A stretch of 64,000 nt of DNA from Micromonospora purpureochromogenes (GCF_900091515.1 NZ_LT607410.1:1178001-1242000), one strand, 5' to 3'. Positions 25,532 to 36,234 are shown, counted from the stretch's first letter. Program-made: numbers and translations. Notes: generated by a model from the letters alone, not told the origin.

Positions 25532-26824
25532 GTGGATTGGGTGGTGGCGGTCGTGGTGGCCGTGGCACTGGCGACCGGCCTGGTCGCCGGCCTGCTGTTG
25601 TCCGGGCCCGTCCGCGAGTGGCGGCGCAGGGCGGTGTCGCCGGGGAGCGGTGGCTCCCGCTGGAGCTCAGGGAGGCTCGCGATTCCCGACGACCAGCAGG
25701 GCGGCCGCACCGGGCTCGGCCGCAAGACGATCGACTCACTGCGCGCCGGCGTGGTCGTGCTCGACCCGGACGACCTGCCCGTGCTGGTCAACCCGGCCGC
25801 CCGGGCGATGGGCCTGCTCCGCACCGGCGCCGCGCCCGGCTCCATCGCCGCCCACCCGCTGATCCGTACCCTCGCCGGGCAGGTGCGCCGCACCGGCGTG
25901 CGGCGCGAGATCGAGCTGGACCTGCCGCGCGGCCGCGACAACGCCGGAGTGAACCCGCTCGGGGTGCACCTGCGGGCGATGGGGCTCGGCGCCGGCTACA
26001 TCTCGATCGAGGCCGCCGACGTCACCGAGTCGCACCGGCTGGCCCGGGTCCGCCGGGACTTCGTCGCCAACGTCAGCCACGAGCTGAAGACCCCCATCGG
26101 GGCGCTGCAACTGCTCGCCGAGGCGCTGCTCGACGCCACCGAACCCGCCGGGGCGGCCCCGCCGGACCTCTCCGAGGACCTGGTCGCCGCCCGCCGCTTC
26201 GCCGAACGGATCCAGCACGAGTCGACCCGGCTGGGCCGGCTGGTGCAGGAGTTGCTGGAGCTGACCCGGCTGCAGGGCGCGGAGCCGCAGCCCGCGCCGG
26301 AGCCGGTCGCGGTCGACTGGGTGGTGGCCGAGGTGCTCGACCGGACCCGGACCACGGCCGCCGCCCGGCAGATCCAGGTGGTGACGGAGGGCGAGAAGGG
26401 GCTGACCGTGTACGGCAGCGACGCCCAGATCGCCACCGCCGTGGCCAACCTGGTGGAGAACGCGATCAACTACTCGGGCGAGGGCACCACCGTCCGGGTC
26501 GCCACGCGGGCCGACGACGAATACGTCGAGATCGCCGTCACCGACCAGGGCATCGGCATCGCCCCCAACGAGGTGGAACGGATCTTCGAACGGTTCTACC
26601 GGGCCGACCAGGCCCGCTCCCGCTCCACCGGCGGCACCGGCCTCGGCCTGGCCATCGTCAAACACATCGCCAGCAACCATGGCGGCCGGGTGGAGGTGGC
26701 GAGCACTCTTGGAGGGGGCTCGACGTTCACTCTCCGGTTACCGGCCAGCCCCCCGGCCGACCTGGAGACGATACTGCCGTCGGCTGGGATCGAGGCCGGC
26801 CCGGCCGACCTTCGCCAGGCCTGA
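25532..26824 (+). CDS. senX3: sensor histidine kinase SenX3
   Basis: A 430-residue phosphate-limitation sensor kinase. One N-terminal membrane segment (residues 4-24) is followed by a PAS-like domain (about 70-160) with SLRAGVVVLDPDDLPVLVN. The HisKA H-box DFVANVSHELKTPIG has the phosphorylated His183, then HATPase motifs NLVENAINYS, VTDQGIGIAP and STGGTGLGLAIVKH. TACGAT (25520-25525) lies 6 nt before the GTG, predicting a leaderless mRNA. regX3 follows 20 bp downstream as partner. Confidence 0.92.
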   Translation: MDWVVAVVVAVALATGLVAGLLLSGPVREWRRRAVSPGSGGSRWSSGRLAIPDDQQGGRTGLGRKTIDSLRAGVVVLDPDDLPVLVNPAARAMGLLRTGAAPGSIAAHPLIRTLAGQVRRTGVRREIELDLPRGRDNAGVNPLGVHLRAMGLGAGYISIEAADVTESHRLARVRRDFVANVSHELKTPIGALQLLAEALLDATEPAGAAPPDLSEDLVAARRFAERIQHESTRLGRLVQELLELTRLQGAEPQPAPEPVAVDWVVAEVLDRTRTTAAARQIQVVTEGEKGLTVYGSDAQIATAVANLVENAINYSGEGTTVRVATRADDEYVEIAVTDQGIGIAPNEVERIFERFYRADQARSRSTGGTGLGLAIVKHIASNHGGRVEVASTLGGGSTFTLRLPASPPADLETILPSAGIEAGPADLRQA

Positions 26825-26844
26825 CCGCAGGAGAGGAAGCACCG

Positions 26845-27528
26845 TTGAGCCGCGTTCTGGTGGTCGAGGACGAGGAGTCGTTCTCCGACGCCTTGTCGTA
26901 CATGCTCCGCAAGGAGGGTTTCGAGGTGTCCGTCGCCGCGACGGGACCCGCCGCCCTCACCGAGTTCGACCGGACCGGCGCGGACATCGTCCTGCTCGAC
27001 CTGATGCTCCCCGAGATGTCCGGGACGGAGGTCTGCCGTCAGCTGCGGCAGCGCTCGCACGTGCCGATCATCATGGTCACCGCTCGGGACAGTGAGATCG
27101 ACAAGGTGGTCGGCCTGGAGATCGGGGCCGACGACTACGTCACCAAGCCGTACTCGCCGCGGGAGCTGGTGGCCCGGATCCGGGCGGTGCTGCGCCGGCA
27201 GAGCGCCGAGGTGACCGAGTCGGGCGCCCCGACGCTGGCCGCCGGCCCGGTCCGGATGGACATCGAGCGGCACGTGGTCACCGTCGACGGCGCCGCCGTG
27301 CAGCTCCCGCTCAAGGAGTTCGAGCTGCTGGAGCTGCTGCTGCGCAACGCCGGCCGGGTGCTCACCCGGGGCCAGCTCATCGACCGGGTCTGGGGCGCCG
27401 ACTACGTCGGCGACACCAAGACGCTGGACGTGCACGTCAAGCGGCTGCGCTCCAAGGTCGAGCCGGAGCCGTCCGCGCCCCGGTTCATCGTCACCGTGCG
27501 TGGCCTCGGCTACAAGTTCGAGCCGTAG
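26845..27528 (+). CDS. regX3: response regulator RegX3
   Basis: A 227-residue OmpR-family regulator. The receiver domain has acidic pocket EDE, phospho-acceptor Asp52 (LLDLMLPEMSG) and Lys101 (VTKPY). The C-terminal winged helix includes PLKEFELLELLLRNAGRVLTRGQLIDRVWG and TLDVHVKRLRSKVE. It activates phosphate-scavenging genes with SenX3. The start is a rare TTG: the frame TTGAGCCGCGTTCTG reads (M)SRVLVVEDEES, and GAGAGGAAG lies upstream. Confidence 0.93.
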   Translation: MSRVLVVEDEESFSDALSYMLRKEGFEVSVAATGPAALTEFDRTGADIVLLDLMLPEMSGTEVCRQLRQRSHVPIIMVTARDSEIDKVVGLEIGADDYVTKPYSPRELVARIRAVLRRQSAEVTESGAPTLAAGPVRMDIERHVVTVDGAAVQLPLKEFELLELLLRNAGRVLTRGQLIDRVWGADYVGDTKTLDVHVKRLRSKVEPEPSAPRFIVTVRGLGYKFEP

Positions 27529-27532
27529 GCCG

Positions 27533-28207
27533 TCAGCCCACCCAGCTGTACCGCCGCTCCGGGCGGCCCGCCGAGCCGTACCGGAGGTTGACCGCCGCCC
27601 GCCCGGTGTCGGCGAAGTGCTCCAGGTAACGCCGGGCGCTGACCCGAGAGATGCCCACCGCGTTGGCGCACTCGGCGGCGGAGAACGTCCCCGAGTGTCC
27701 CCGCAGGGTGCGTTCGACCAGCTCGGCGGTTTCCGCGCTGAGCCCGCGGGGCAACGCCGAGGTGGCGATGTGCGCCGCGCTGCGGGACAGCACCCGGTCC
27801 ACGTCGGCCTGGTCGGCCACGGTGGTGGCGCGCAGCGCGTTGCGCCGGGCGGCGTACTGCTCCAGCCGGGTCCGCAGCTCGTCGAAGCCGAACGGCTTGA
27901 GCAGGTAGTTGACCGCGCCGTAGCGGACCGCCCGGCGGACCGCCTCGGCCTCCCGGGCCGCGCTGATCACCAGCACGTCGCAGTCGTGTCGGGCGGCCCG
28001 CAGCCGGGTCACCACGTCCAGGCCGAACATGTCCGGCAGGTAGAGGTCGAGCAGCACCAGGTCGGGGCGGAGCTCGTCGACAGCGGCGATCGCCTGCTCG
28101 CCGGTGCTGGCCGTGCCCACCACCCGGAAACCGTCGATCCGCTCGACGAAACCGCGGTGGATCCGGGCCACCATGAAGTCGTCGTCAACCACCAGTACGT
28201 CGATCAC
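27533..28207 (-). CDS. response regulator, CitB/DcuR type
   Basis: A 224-residue regulator with a receiver domain (phospho-acceptor Asp54 in LLDLYLPDMFG, Lys in LLKPFG) and a C-terminal helix-turn-helix (TFSAAECANAVGISRVSARRYLEHF). The long linker and HTH are typical of CitB/DcuR/MalR regulators of di- and tricarboxylate uptake. It starts at GTG overlapping the kinase stop as GTGA. Divergent tctCBA genes make a role as their activator very likely. Confidence 0.88.
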   Translation of the reverse strand: MIDVLVVDDDFMVARIHRGFVERIDGFRVVGTASTGEQAIAAVDELRPDLVLLDLYLPDMFGLDVVTRLRAARHDCDVLVISAAREAEAVRRAVRYGAVNYLLKPFGFDELRTRLEQYAARRNALRATTVADQADVDRVLSRSAAHIATSALPRGLSAETAELVERTLRGHSGTFSAAECANAVGISRVSARRYLEHFADTGRAAVNLRYGSAGRPERRYSWVG

Positions 28208-29895
28208 CGGACCCCCTCCAGAGTGCCGGTAACCGACATCCGGGCCGTGAACATCGCGCCCTCCTCGGTGTTCGTCACCGCCACCTCGCCGCCGCGACGG
28301 TGACAGACCAGCCGGGTGAGTGCCAACCCGATGCCCCGCTCGCCGCCCCGGGCCGCCTTCGTGGTGAAGCCGTGGGTGAAGACCTCCTGGGCCAGCTCCG
28401 GTGCGATCCCCGGGCCGGAGTCGCGGACCACGATCTCCACCGAGGAGGCGTCCCGACGCAGCTCGACCTCGACCCAGGCCGGCCGGTCCGGGTCAGGCTC
28501 GCCGGCCGCCGCGCCGTCGCGACCACCGGTGGTCGCGCCGACCGGTGCGTCCCGACCTCCGGCGACCGCCTCCACCGCGTTGTCGACCAGGTTGCCCAGC
28601 ACCGTCGCCACGTCCGCCGCGACCTCCGGCGCCAGTCGGTCCAGCCCGGTCCGCTCGGAGATCCGCAGCTCCACCCGGCGCTCCGCGGCCAGCGCGGACT
28701 TCGCCATCAGCAGCGCCGCCACCGCCGTGTCGTGGATCCGGCTGGTCACGGTGAGGTCCAGCGACGCCCGGTGCCGGCTGAGCGCGTCGACGTAGCGGAC
28801 CACCTCGTCGTGCTCGCCGATCTGGATCAGCCCGGAGATGGTGTGCAGCTGGTTGGCGAACTCGTGGGTCTGCGCCCGCAGCAGCTCGGTGGTGCTGCGG
28901 AACGAGCCGATCTCCTGCTCCAGCCGGGCCAGCTCGGTCCGGTCCCGCAGGGTGGTCACCGAGCCGAGCCGGCGGCCGTCCTTGGCGACCGTCATCCGGT
29001 TCATCACCAGCACCCGACCGTTCCGGACCACCACCTCGTCGCGGGCCTCCGGGCCGCCGTCGGCGCCGGCCAGCACGTCCCGCAGCCGCCCGGAGATCCC
29101 CAGGTCGGCGAGGCTGCGGCCGAGGCAGTGCTCGGGCAGGTCGAGCAGCCGGCGGCCGACCGCGTTGACCAGGGTGACCCGCTGCTGGGGGTCCAGCGCG
29201 ATCACCCCCTCGGCGATGCCGTGCAGCAGCGCCTCCCGGTGCTCGGCCAGGCCGGCGATCTCCCGCGGCTCCAGGCCCAGGGTCTGCCGCTTGATCCGCC
29301 GGGCCAGCAGCCACGATCCGGCCACCCCGAGCAGGCTGGCGATGCCGAGATAGGTGAAGAGGTACGACGAGGCGCCGACCAGCCGCTCCGACCAGGTCGG
29401 CGCGGCCTCGCCGATCATCACCACGCCGAGGTGCCGCCCGAGGTTGTACTGGCGGTCGCCGAGCACCGGCACCTGGGCGACCAACTCCGGCGAGTCGCCG
29501 ACCGCCAGCTCGCCGGACCAGCTGCGGCCCCGCGCCACCCCGGGGTCGCCGAGCACGAGCGGGCTCCCCACCAGCGTCGGATCGGTGGAGCTGACCACCC
29601 GGCCCCGGGAATCGGCCACGGTCACCGAGGTCACCCCGGACCGGTTCAGCGCGTTCTGCACCAGCGGGGCGACCAGCTCCGCCGGCGCCGGCTGGTTGAG
29701 CCGCTCGCGCAGCAGCGGGCTGCCGGCGAGCTCCTCGCCGAGGGCGGCCACCCGCCGCCCCTCCACCCGGTTGAAGGTCGCCGCGGACTGGGCCAGCGAG
29801 ACGGCGGCCACCGCCACCAGCACGACCACGATGATCGCGAGCTGGAGTACGAGCAACTGCCCGGCCAACGTACGGCGGGGCGTGACCGCGACCAC
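28204..29895 (-). CDS. sensor histidine kinase, CitA/DcuS type
   Basis: A 563-residue kinase: membrane helix at residues 16-37, an extracytoplasmic sensor domain (about 40-175) of the single-Cache type that binds carboxylates, a second helix at 178-198, a PAS domain (about 215-325), a SpoOB-type dimerisation helix with HEFANQLH (His344) and an HATPase domain with NLVDNAVEAV and DSGPGIAPEL. It probably senses citrate or a related acid outside the cell. The start is GTG 29895, with AAATTGAGGTCTTT upstream. Confidence 0.88.
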   Translation of the reverse strand: MVAVTPRRTLAGQLLVLQLAIIVVVLVAVAAVSLAQSAATFNRVEGRRVAALGEELAGSPLLRERLNQPAPAELVAPLVQNALNRSGVTSVTVADSRGRVVSSTDPTLVGSPLVLGDPGVARGRSWSGELAVGDSPELVAQVPVLGDRQYNLGRHLGVVMIGEAAPTWSERLVGASSYLFTYLGIASLLGVAGSWLLARRIKRQTLGLEPREIAGLAEHREALLHGIAEGVIALDPQQRVTLVNAVGRRLLDLPEHCLGRSLADLGISGRLRDVLAGADGGPEARDEVVVRNGRVLVMNRMTVAKDGRRLGSVTTLRDRTELARLEQEIGSFRSTTELLRAQTHEFANQLHTISGLIQIGEHDEVVRYVDALSRHRASLDLTVTSRIHDTAVAALLMAKSALAAERRVELRISERTGLDRLAPEVAADVATVLGNLVDNAVEAVAGGRDAPVGATTGGRDGAAAGEPDPDRPAWVEVELRRDASSVEIVVRDSGPGIAPELAQEVFTHGFTTKAARGGERGIGLALTRLVCHRRGGEVAVTNTEEGAMFTARMSVTGTLEGVR

Positions 29896-29991
29896 AAAGA
29901 CCTCAATTTCCGCTGGTGACAGAAGGCAGACAGGGGATCCGCCCGGGGGCCATCATCTTGCCGCCGGACTCCTTCGAAACGGAAGAGAAAC

Positions 29992-31005
29992 ATGATGGCA
30001 ACTCGGAGAAAACTGCTGGTCGTGGGCGTCGCCGCCGCCACGGCGCTGGCGCTGGGCGCGTGCGGCGCCACCGCCGACAAGAACGAGGGCTCGTCCGGCG
30101 GCGGTGACGGCAAGCCGGCCACCGGGCTGCGGCTGATGGTGCCGAACACCCCGGGCGGCGGGTACGACACCACGGCCCGTACCGCGGCCAAGGTGATGGA
30201 GGACGCCAAGATCGCCACCGGGGTGCAGGTCTTCAACCTGCCCGGCGCGGGCGGCACGGTCGGCCTCCAGCGCACCGTCAACGAGAAGGGCAACGGCAAG
30301 CTCGCCATGCAGATGGGGCTGGGCGTGGTCGGTGCCTCCTACACCTCCAAGTCCAAGGCGACGCTGACCCAGACCACCCCGCTGGCCAAGCTGATCGAGG
30401 AGGCCGGCGCCATCGTGGTGCCGAAGGACTCCCCGTACCAGACGATCCAGGATCTGGTCACCGCGTGGAAGGCCAACCCGAAGGGGATCGCCGTCGGTGG
30501 CGGCTCCTCGCCCGGCGGCCCGGACCACCTGCTGCCGATGCAGCTCGCCAAGACCGTCGGCATCGACCCCCGCCAGGTCAACTTCGTCTCGTACGACGGC
30601 GGCGGCGAGCTGCTGCCGGCCGTGCTCGGCGGCAAGGTGGCCTTCGGCGCCAGCGGCTTCGGCGAGTTCCTCGACCAAGTCGAGGCCGGCCAGATCCGGG
30701 TCCTCGCGGTGACCAGCGAGGCGCCGATCGACGCGCTCAAGGACGTGCCGACGCTCAAGTCCGCCGGCATCGACCTGGTCTTCACCAACTGGCGGGGCAT
30801 CGTCGCGCCGCCCGGCATCAGTGACGCCGACAAGAAGGTCTGGATCGACGCGCTGACCAAGATGCACGAGTCGGACGAGTGGAAGGCCGAGCTGACCAAG
30901 CGTGGCTGGACCGACGCCTTCATCACCGGTGACGAGTTCGGCACCTTCCTCACCGAGCAGGACAAGGCAGTGGCCGACGTGCTCAAGCAGCTCGGGTTGG
31001 CATGA
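29992..31005 (+). CDS. tctC: tripartite tricarboxylate transporter substrate-binding protein TctC
   Basis: A 337-residue extracytoplasmic binding lipoprotein (signal peptide [18 protein letters not shown], lipobox GAC). The family signature [21 protein letters not shown] follows the Cys, with [21 protein letters not shown] and [13 protein letters not shown] later, all typical of Bug/TctC proteins that bind citrate-like acids. The ATG follows GGAAGAGAAAC. Its TGA overlaps the tctB start (ATGA). The gene is divergent from the CitAB-like pair. Confidence 0.9.
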   Translation: MMATRRKLLVVGVAAATALALGACGATADKNEGSSGGGDGKPATGLRLMVPNTPGGGYDTTARTAAKVMEDAKIATGVQVFNLPGAGGTVGLQRTVNEKGNGKLAMQMGLGVVGASYTSKSKATLTQTTPLAKLIEEAGAIVVPKDSPYQTIQDLVTAWKANPKGIAVGGGSSPGGPDHLLPMQLAKTVGIDPRQVNFVSYDGGGELLPAVLGGKVAFGASGFGEFLDQVEAGQIRVLAVTSEAPIDALKDVPTLKSAGIDLVFTNWRGIVAPPGISDADKKVWIDALTKMHESDEWKAELTKRGWTDAFITGDEFGTFLTEQDKAVADVLKQLGLA

Positions 31006-31730
31006 GCGGCATGACCAGCCGACCGGACCGGGGCGGCGAGCAGCCGCCCCGGCCGGGCGCCGCCACCGGACCGGCCGCCCCGCCGGTGCCGGGACAGCCG
31101 ACCGGTCCGGACCCGGCGACGTCGGGCACCGCGCCGGCCGCCCCCGGGCCGGACGCCACGGGTACGTCGGTCGGGGCGGCGCAGGCGGCGGCCGCGCCGG
31201 AGGGCGCCACCCTGCCCGACGCGTCGACCGGGCCGGCGGCGACGCCTACCCGCGACCGGGCCCAGTACGCGGTCTGCGCCTTCCTCGCCCTGGTCGGCGG
31301 GCTGGTCATCGCCGATGCGACCCGGATCGGGCACGCGATCAGCACGGCCGACCCGATCGGCCCGAAGCCGGTGCCGATCCTGCTCGGCGTGCTGCTGCTG
31401 ATCGTCGCCGCGATCTACGCGGTGGACGTGGCCCGCGGCGGCGCCGGCGAGCCGGAGGCCGGCGAGGACATCGACCTGAGCAGCCCGATCGACTGGCGGA
31501 CCGTGCTGCTGCTGATCGGCGCGTTCCTGGTCAACGCCGTGCTGATCGACCGGCTCGGCTGGGTGATCAGCGGGACGCTGCTCTTCTGGGGCTCCGCGTT
31601 CGCGCTCGGAAACCGCCACTACGTGCGCAACCTGCTGATCGCCGTCGCGCTGTCGTTGATCACCTTCTACACGTTCGCCATCGGGCTCGGGGTCAACCTG
31701 CCCGCCGGTGTGCTGCAAGGAATCCTCTGA
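31002..31730 (+). CDS. tctB: tripartite tricarboxylate transporter small membrane subunit TctB
   Basis: A 242-residue protein whose C-terminal 150 residues form the four-helix TctB subunit ([72 protein letters not shown]). It precedes this with an unusual 85-residue Pro/Gly/Ala/Thr-rich cytoplasmic tail. The start overlaps tctC by 4 bp, and its stop overlaps the tctA start by one base (TGATG). Confidence 0.85.
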   Translation: MSGMTSRPDRGGEQPPRPGAATGPAAPPVPGQPTGPDPATSGTAPAAPGPDATGTSVGAAQAAAAPEGATLPDASTGPAATPTRDRAQYAVCAFLALVGGLVIADATRIGHAISTADPIGPKPVPILLGVLLLIVAAIYAVDVARGGAGEPEAGEDIDLSSPIDWRTVLLLIGAFLVNAVLIDRLGWVISGTLLFWGSAFALGNRHYVRNLLIAVALSLITFYTFAIGLGVNLPAGVLQGIL

Positions 31731-33232
31731 TGGACAATTTCGGGCACCTGCTCGACGGGTTCGCCAATGTGGTTACCCCGATGAACCTGCTGATCGCGCT
31801 GCTCGGCGTGACCATCGGCACCGCGGTCGGCGTGCTGCCCGGCATCGGCCCGGCGATGACGGTGGCGCTGCTGCTGCCGGTCACCTACGGGCTGGAGACG
31901 AGCCAGGCGTTGATCATGTTCGCCGGCATCTTCTACGGCGGCATGTACGGCGGCTCGACCACGTCGATCCTGCTGAACACCCCCGGTGAATCGTCCTCGG
32001 TGGTGACCGCCATCGAGGGCAACAAGATGGCGAAGGCGGGCCGGGCGGCCCAGGCGCTGGCCACCGCCGCGATCGGCTCGTTCGTCGCCGGAACGATCGC
32101 CACCCTGCTGCTGGTGGTGGTCACCCCGCCGGTGGTGTCGTTCGCGATCAGCCTCGGCGCGCCCGACTTCTTCGCGCTGATGCTGCTGGCGTTCGTGGCC
32201 GTCACCGCGGTGCTCGGCGCGTCCCGGGTACGCGGCTTCGCCTCGCTGCTGCTCGGCCTGGTCATCGGCGTGATCGGGATCGACCAGAGCGGTCAGCAGC
32301 GGCTCACTCTGGGGATCCCGCAGCTCGCCGACGGCATCGACGTGGTCGTGGTGGCGGTCGGCATCTTCGCCCTCGGCGAGGCGCTCTGGATCGCCGCGCA
32401 CCTGCGCCGCAAGGCCGGCGAGGTGATCCCGGTCGGCCAACCGTGGATGGGGAAGCAGGACTGGAAGCGGTCCTGGATGCCGTGGCTGCGCGGCACCGCG
32501 TTGGGTTTCCCGTTCGGCGCGGTGCCGGCCGGCGGGGCGGAGATCCCGACCTTCCTGTCGTACGTCACCGAGAAGAAGCTGACGAAGCACCCGGAGGAGT
32601 TCGGCCGCGGTGCGATCGAGGGTGTCGCCGGCCCGGAGGCCGCCAACAACGCCTCCGCCGCCGGCACGCTGGTGCCGATGCTGGCGCTCGGCCTGCCCAC
32701 CAACGCCACCGCCGCGGTGATGCTGGCCTCCTTCGAGCAGCACGGGATCCAGCCCGGCCCGCTGCTCTTCGAGCGGGAGTCCGGCCTGGTCTGGACCCTG
32801 ATCGCCAGCCTCTTCATCGGCAACCTGCTGTTGCTGGTGCTCAACCTGCCGCTCGCCCCCGCCTGGGCGCGGCTGCTCCGGATTCCCCGTCCGTACCTCT
32901 ACGCCGGGATCCTCTTCTTCGCCTCGATGGGCGCGTACGCGGTCAACGCCCAGCCGTTCGACCTGTTCCTGCTGCTGGCCCTGGGCCTGCTCGGCTTCGG
33001 CATGCGCCGCTTCGGGCTGCCGATCCTGCCGCTGATCGTCGGAGTGATCCTCGGCCCGCGCGCCGAGTTGCAGGGCCGGCGGGCGTTGCAGCTCTCCGGC
33101 GGCGAGCTGCACGGCCTGATCGGCGGCTGGGTGTCCTGGCTGATCTACGCCACCGTCGCCGTGGTGCTGCTCTGGCCGCTGATCGGGCGGTTCGTGGTTC
33201 GACCTGTTCGGGAGAGGCTGGTGGCCGGATGA
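31730..33232 (+). CDS. tctA: tripartite tricarboxylate transporter large membrane subunit TctA
   Basis: A 500-residue polytopic subunit. The two TctA signature loops are clear: [26 protein letters not shown] with [24 protein letters not shown], and the inverted repeat [19 protein letters not shown] with [31 protein letters not shown]. Together with TctB it drives solute entry with a cation gradient after delivery by TctC. The stop overlaps the next start as ATGA. Confidence 0.93.
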   Translation: MDNFGHLLDGFANVVTPMNLLIALLGVTIGTAVGVLPGIGPAMTVALLLPVTYGLETSQALIMFAGIFYGGMYGGSTTSILLNTPGESSSVVTAIEGNKMAKAGRAAQALATAAIGSFVAGTIATLLLVVVTPPVVSFAISLGAPDFFALMLLAFVAVTAVLGASRVRGFASLLLGLVIGVIGIDQSGQQRLTLGIPQLADGIDVVVVAVGIFALGEALWIAAHLRRKAGEVIPVGQPWMGKQDWKRSWMPWLRGTALGFPFGAVPAGGAEIPTFLSYVTEKKLTKHPEEFGRGAIEGVAGPEAANNASAAGTLVPMLALGLPTNATAAVMLASFEQHGIQPGPLLFERESGLVWTLIASLFIGNLLLLVLNLPLAPAWARLLRIPRPYLYAGILFFASMGAYAVNAQPFDLFLLLALGLLGFGMRRFGLPILPLIVGVILGPRAELQGRRALQLSGGELHGLIGGWVSWLIYATVAVVLLWPLIGRFVVRPVRERLVAG

Positions 33233-33621
33233 CCATCCTGGTGGGGTACGTCCCCTCGGCCCTGGGTGAGGCGGCCCTGCGGGCCGCCGTGGAGCAGGCC
33301 CGGTTCCGCGACGAGCCGGTGCTGGTGGTGAACACCTCGCGCGGCGACGCGTACGTCGACCCGCGCTTCGCCCAGGAGGGCGACCTGGCCCGGGTGGTCC
33401 GCGAGCTGACCGCCGACGGGGTGCCGCACACCATCCGGCAGCTGATCCGGGGCCGGGACGCGGCCGAGGAGATCGCCGAGATCGCCGAGGCGGAGGAGAT
33501 CTCGCTGGTGGTGATCGGCATCCGGCACCGGACCCCGGTGGGCAAGCTGATCATGGGGTCGACCGCGCAGGAGATCCTGCTCCGGGTGCCCTGCCCGGTG
33601 CTCGCCGTCAAGGCCGACTGA
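33229..33621 (+). CDS. universal stress protein (single domain)
   Basis: A 130-residue UspA-fold protein. ILVGYVPS opens strand 1 and [35 protein letters not shown] carries the ATP-binding Gly/Ser pattern, so it is probably an ATP-binding Usp. It is translationally coupled to tctA (ATGA) and so is presumably a partner or regulator of the carboxylate transporter. Usp proteins fused or coupled to transporters are known, but the function here is unknown. Confidence 0.85.
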   Translation: MTILVGYVPSALGEAALRAAVEQARFRDEPVLVVNTSRGDAYVDPRFAQEGDLARVVRELTADGVPHTIRQLIRGRDAAEEIAEIAEAEEISLVVIGIRHRTPVGKLIMGSTAQEILLRVPCPVLAVKAD

Positions 33622-33626
33622 GTGGG

Positions 33627-34865
33627 ATGTCGCACGTCGGGCACGGGGATCCCGGGCTGACCGGGGTCCCCGTGCGTACCCAGACGGGCCTGCTGCTCGC
33701 GCACACCATCGTTGTGCAGGCGGTCACCTTCATGCTGCGCCCGGCGTCCGCGTACCGGGCGCTGGACCTGGACGTGCCGGCGGCCTGGCTCGGCGTGCTC
33801 GGGGCCAGCTTCGCCGTCGTGCCGCTGGTGCTGGCGGTCCCCTCCGGCCACGCGGTCGACCGGTTCGGCGAACGCCGCATCGTGCTGGCCGGGTCGGGCC
33901 TGCTCGCCGCCGCCGGGGCCTGCTTCGTGCTCTTCGCCGATTCGGTCGCCGGCCTGGTCGTGGCCAGCATGGTGCTCGGCACCGGCCACCTCTGCGCGGT
34001 GGTGGGCCAGCAGGCGCTGGTCGCCAACCGCACCTCGGCGGACCGGTACGACGCGGCCTTCGGTTACTACACCTTCGCCGCCTCGCTCGGCCAGGCGTTG
34101 GGACCCGGCCTGATCGTGGTCTTCGGCGGGGACCGCCCGATCCCGGACACCGGGGCGATCTTCCTCGGCGCCACCGCGCTCACCCTGCCCCTGCTGGTCG
34201 CCGCCGCGTTCCTGCGCCCCTCGGCGCACCACCGGCAGGCGGCGGGTCCGGCCGCCGGTGGACTGGCCGGCCTGCTCCGCCAACCCGGACTGGTGCGCGC
34301 CCTCGCGGTCAGCTGCGTCGTCCTGGCGGCGGTCGACATCACCCTGGTCTACCTGCCCGCCCTCGGTGCCGAGCGGGGCATCGCCGCCGGTTCGATCGGC
34401 GTACTGCTGGGGTTGCGGGCGGTCGCGTCGATGGCCTCGCGGCTGTTGCTGGGCCGGCTGGTCGCCGCCGTCGGCCGGCGCCGGCTGCTGGTCGGCACCG
34501 TCGCCCTCTCCGCCGCCGGCGTCGGGCTGCTGCTGCCGCCCCTGCCGCTCTGGGCGATGGCGGTGGTGGTCACGGTCTCCGGGCTGGGCCTGGGCGCCGG
34601 GCAACCGCTGACCATGTCGTTCCTGGCCGAGTCCGCCCCGCCCGGGTTGCGCGGCCGGGCGATGTCCCTGCGCCTCACCGGCAACCGGCTCGGCCAGGTG
34701 GTCATCCCGAGCGCCGCGGGAGCGCTCGCCGCCGGCGCCGGGGCGGCGGGCGTGCTCGCCTGCACCGCCGCCGGCCTGGCCGGCGCGGCCGCCGCCGCGA
34801 CCGGACTGCACCAGGGCCCGCCTCCCGATCCGACGACCCGACCAGAGAGGGAAGAACCATGCTGA
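33627..34865 (+). CDS. MFS transporter in the tct operon
   Basis: A 412-residue major facilitator with 12 hydrophobic segments. [23 protein letters not shown] is the loop 2-3 motif and [16 protein letters not shown] its repeat in the second half. It lies 5 bp after the usp gene, so it belongs to the tct operon and may export or import a related organic acid. The ATG at 33627 has no strong ribosome site and probably relies on coupling. Its stop lies inside the rraA start region. Confidence 0.8.
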   Translation: MSHVGHGDPGLTGVPVRTQTGLLLAHTIVVQAVTFMLRPASAYRALDLDVPAAWLGVLGASFAVVPLVLAVPSGHAVDRFGERRIVLAGSGLLAAAGACFVLFADSVAGLVVASMVLGTGHLCAVVGQQALVANRTSADRYDAAFGYYTFAASLGQALGPGLIVVFGGDRPIPDTGAIFLGATALTLPLLVAAAFLRPSAHHRQAAGPAAGGLAGLLRQPGLVRALAVSCVVLAAVDITLVYLPALGAERGIAAGSIGVLLGLRAVASMASRLLLGRLVAAVGRRRLLVGTVALSAAGVGLLLPPLPLWAMAVVVTVSGLGLGAGQPLTMSFLAESAPPGLRGRAMSLRLTGNRLGQVVIPSAAGALAAGAGAAGVLACTAAGLAGAAAAATGLHQGPPPDPTTRPEREEPC

Positions 34866-35341
34866 CTCCGACCGCCGACCTCTACGACCGGTACGGCGAC
34901 GTGCTCGGCTCGTGCGACACCCAGCTACGCCAGTTCGGCGCCGCCCGCGCCTTCGCCGGGCCGGCCGTCACGGTGCGCTGCTTCGAGGACAACGCCCTGC
35001 TCAAGTCGATCGTCGCCGAGCCGGGGGAGGGCCGGGTGCTGGTGGTGGACGGCGGCGGGTCGGTGCACACCGCCCTGATGGGCGACCTCATCGCCGGCAC
35101 CGCGGCGGCGAATGGCTGGGCGGGAGTGGTGATCAACGGCGCGGTCCGGGACGTCACCGCCCTGGCCGCCCTGCCGATCGGCATCAAGGCGCTCGGCGCC
35201 AACCCGCGCAAGAGCGCGAAGGCGGGAGCCGGCGAGCGGGACGTGCCGGTGTCGTTCGGCAACTGCGTCTTCACGCCCGGAGCCGAGGTGCACAGCGACG
35301 ACGACGGCGTGGTCGTCCTGCCGGTCGAGGCGCGGGAGTAG
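34859..35341 (+). CDS. rraA: RraA-like protein
   Basis: A 160-residue RraA-fold protein. [28 protein letters not shown] contains the Gly-rich substrate loop and the Arg-Asp pair used by 4-hydroxy-4-methyl-2-oxoglutarate aldolase/oxaloacetate decarboxylase members; [20 protein letters not shown] follows. Classic RraA inhibits RNase E, but in an operon for tri/dicarboxylate uptake an aldolase or oxaloacetate decarboxylase role is as plausible. The ATG follows AGAGAGGGAAGAACC and overlaps the MFS stop by 7 bp. Confidence 0.85.
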   Translation: MLTPTADLYDRYGDVLGSCDTQLRQFGAARAFAGPAVTVRCFEDNALLKSIVAEPGEGRVLVVDGGGSVHTALMGDLIAGTAAANGWAGVVINGAVRDVTALAALPIGIKALGANPRKSAKAGAGERDVPVSFGNCVFTPGAEVHSDDDGVVVLPVEARE

Positions 35342-35350
35342 CTTCGGCGG

Positions 35351-36160
35351 TCAGCGCTCGCTGGCCGGGTGCGGGGCGACCTGGCCCTGGCGCAGCCGCG
35401 CCCCGCACAGCTCCGCCAGCTTCGCGTACGCGGGCGCGCCGATCAGGGCGGTCAGCTCCGGGCCGTACGAGACGTACATCGGCTCGGTGCCGACGTGCGC
35501 GTCGGTGGACGAGGTGCACCACCAGTCCAGGTCGTGCCCGCCCGCGCCCCAGCCCCGCCGGTCGAACTCGGTCAGCGTGGAGACCAGCATCTTGGTGTTG
35601 TCGGGTCGCTTGGTCCAGTCCTGCTCGCGGCGGATCGGCAGCTGCCAGCAGACGTCCGGCTTGTATTCCAGCGGGTGCACCCCGTCGCGCAGCGCCTGAC
35701 CGTGCAGGGCGCAGCCGCCACCGCCGGGGAAGTCGGCGTCGTTGAGGAACACGCACGGCGCGTCCACGTCCCGGGTGGCGGTGCGCCGCGCCGGGTTCTT
35801 GCCGTCGATCGTGTCCTCCGCGGTCCAGTTCTTGACGCCCCGGCGGAAGTGCTGCCAGGTCTGCGGGGTGAGCCGCTTGACCGCCGCCCGGACCCGCTTC
35901 TCGTCGTCGCCGTCGGTGAAGAACGCGCCGTGCGAGCAGCAGCCGTCGGTGGCCCGGCCGGCGATGATGCCGTGGCAGCCCTTGCCGAAGACGCACGTCC
36001 AGCGGGACAACAGCCAGGTCAGGTCGGCGCGGACGAGGTGCCGCTCGTCGGCCGGGTCGACGAACTCGATCCACTCGCGGGGGAAGTCCAGCCCCACCTC
36101 ACGGCTGCGCGGGTCGCCCGGGTCGTCCACCAGTACGTGCAGTTCCACCTGGCTCGTCAC
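35351..36160 (-). CDS. conserved Cys-rich actinobacterial protein, function unknown
   Basis: A 269-residue soluble protein I cannot name. Its central part is rich in Cys and His: CVFGKGCHG and [11 protein letters not shown] (residues about 56-80), [18 protein letters not shown] and [15 protein letters not shown]. This resembles the spacing of YkgJ/DUF3109-type metal or Fe-S cluster proteins, so a bound metal is a fair guess. TACGCT (36168-36173 on the minus strand) is 7 nt before the GTG, indicating a leaderless mRNA divergent from ppx. It converges on rraA with 9 bp between. Confidence 0.7.
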   Translation of the reverse strand: MTSQVELHVLVDDPGDPRSREVGLDFPREWIEFVDPADERHLVRADLTWLLSRWTCVFGKGCHGIIAGRATDGCCSHGAFFTDGDDEKRVRAAVKRLTPQTWQHFRRGVKNWTAEDTIDGKNPARRTATRDVDAPCVFLNDADFPGGGGCALHGQALRDGVHPLEYKPDVCWQLPIRREQDWTKRPDNTKMLVSTLTEFDRRGWGAGGHDLDWWCTSSTDAHVGTEPMYVSYGPELTALIGAPAYAKLAELCGARLRQGQVAPHPASER

Positions 36161-36234
36161 CCGGACCAGCGTACGCGGAGTGACCGGGGCCGGCCGGCGA
36201 GCCGCGGAAACGTGTTGGCCCTAGGGTCGACAGC

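Noticed and set aside
28300..29919. A 539-codon plus-strand frame antisense to the CitA-like kinase
   Set aside because: Composition is typical of a GC-rich shadow, and the kinase on the other strand has complete domains.
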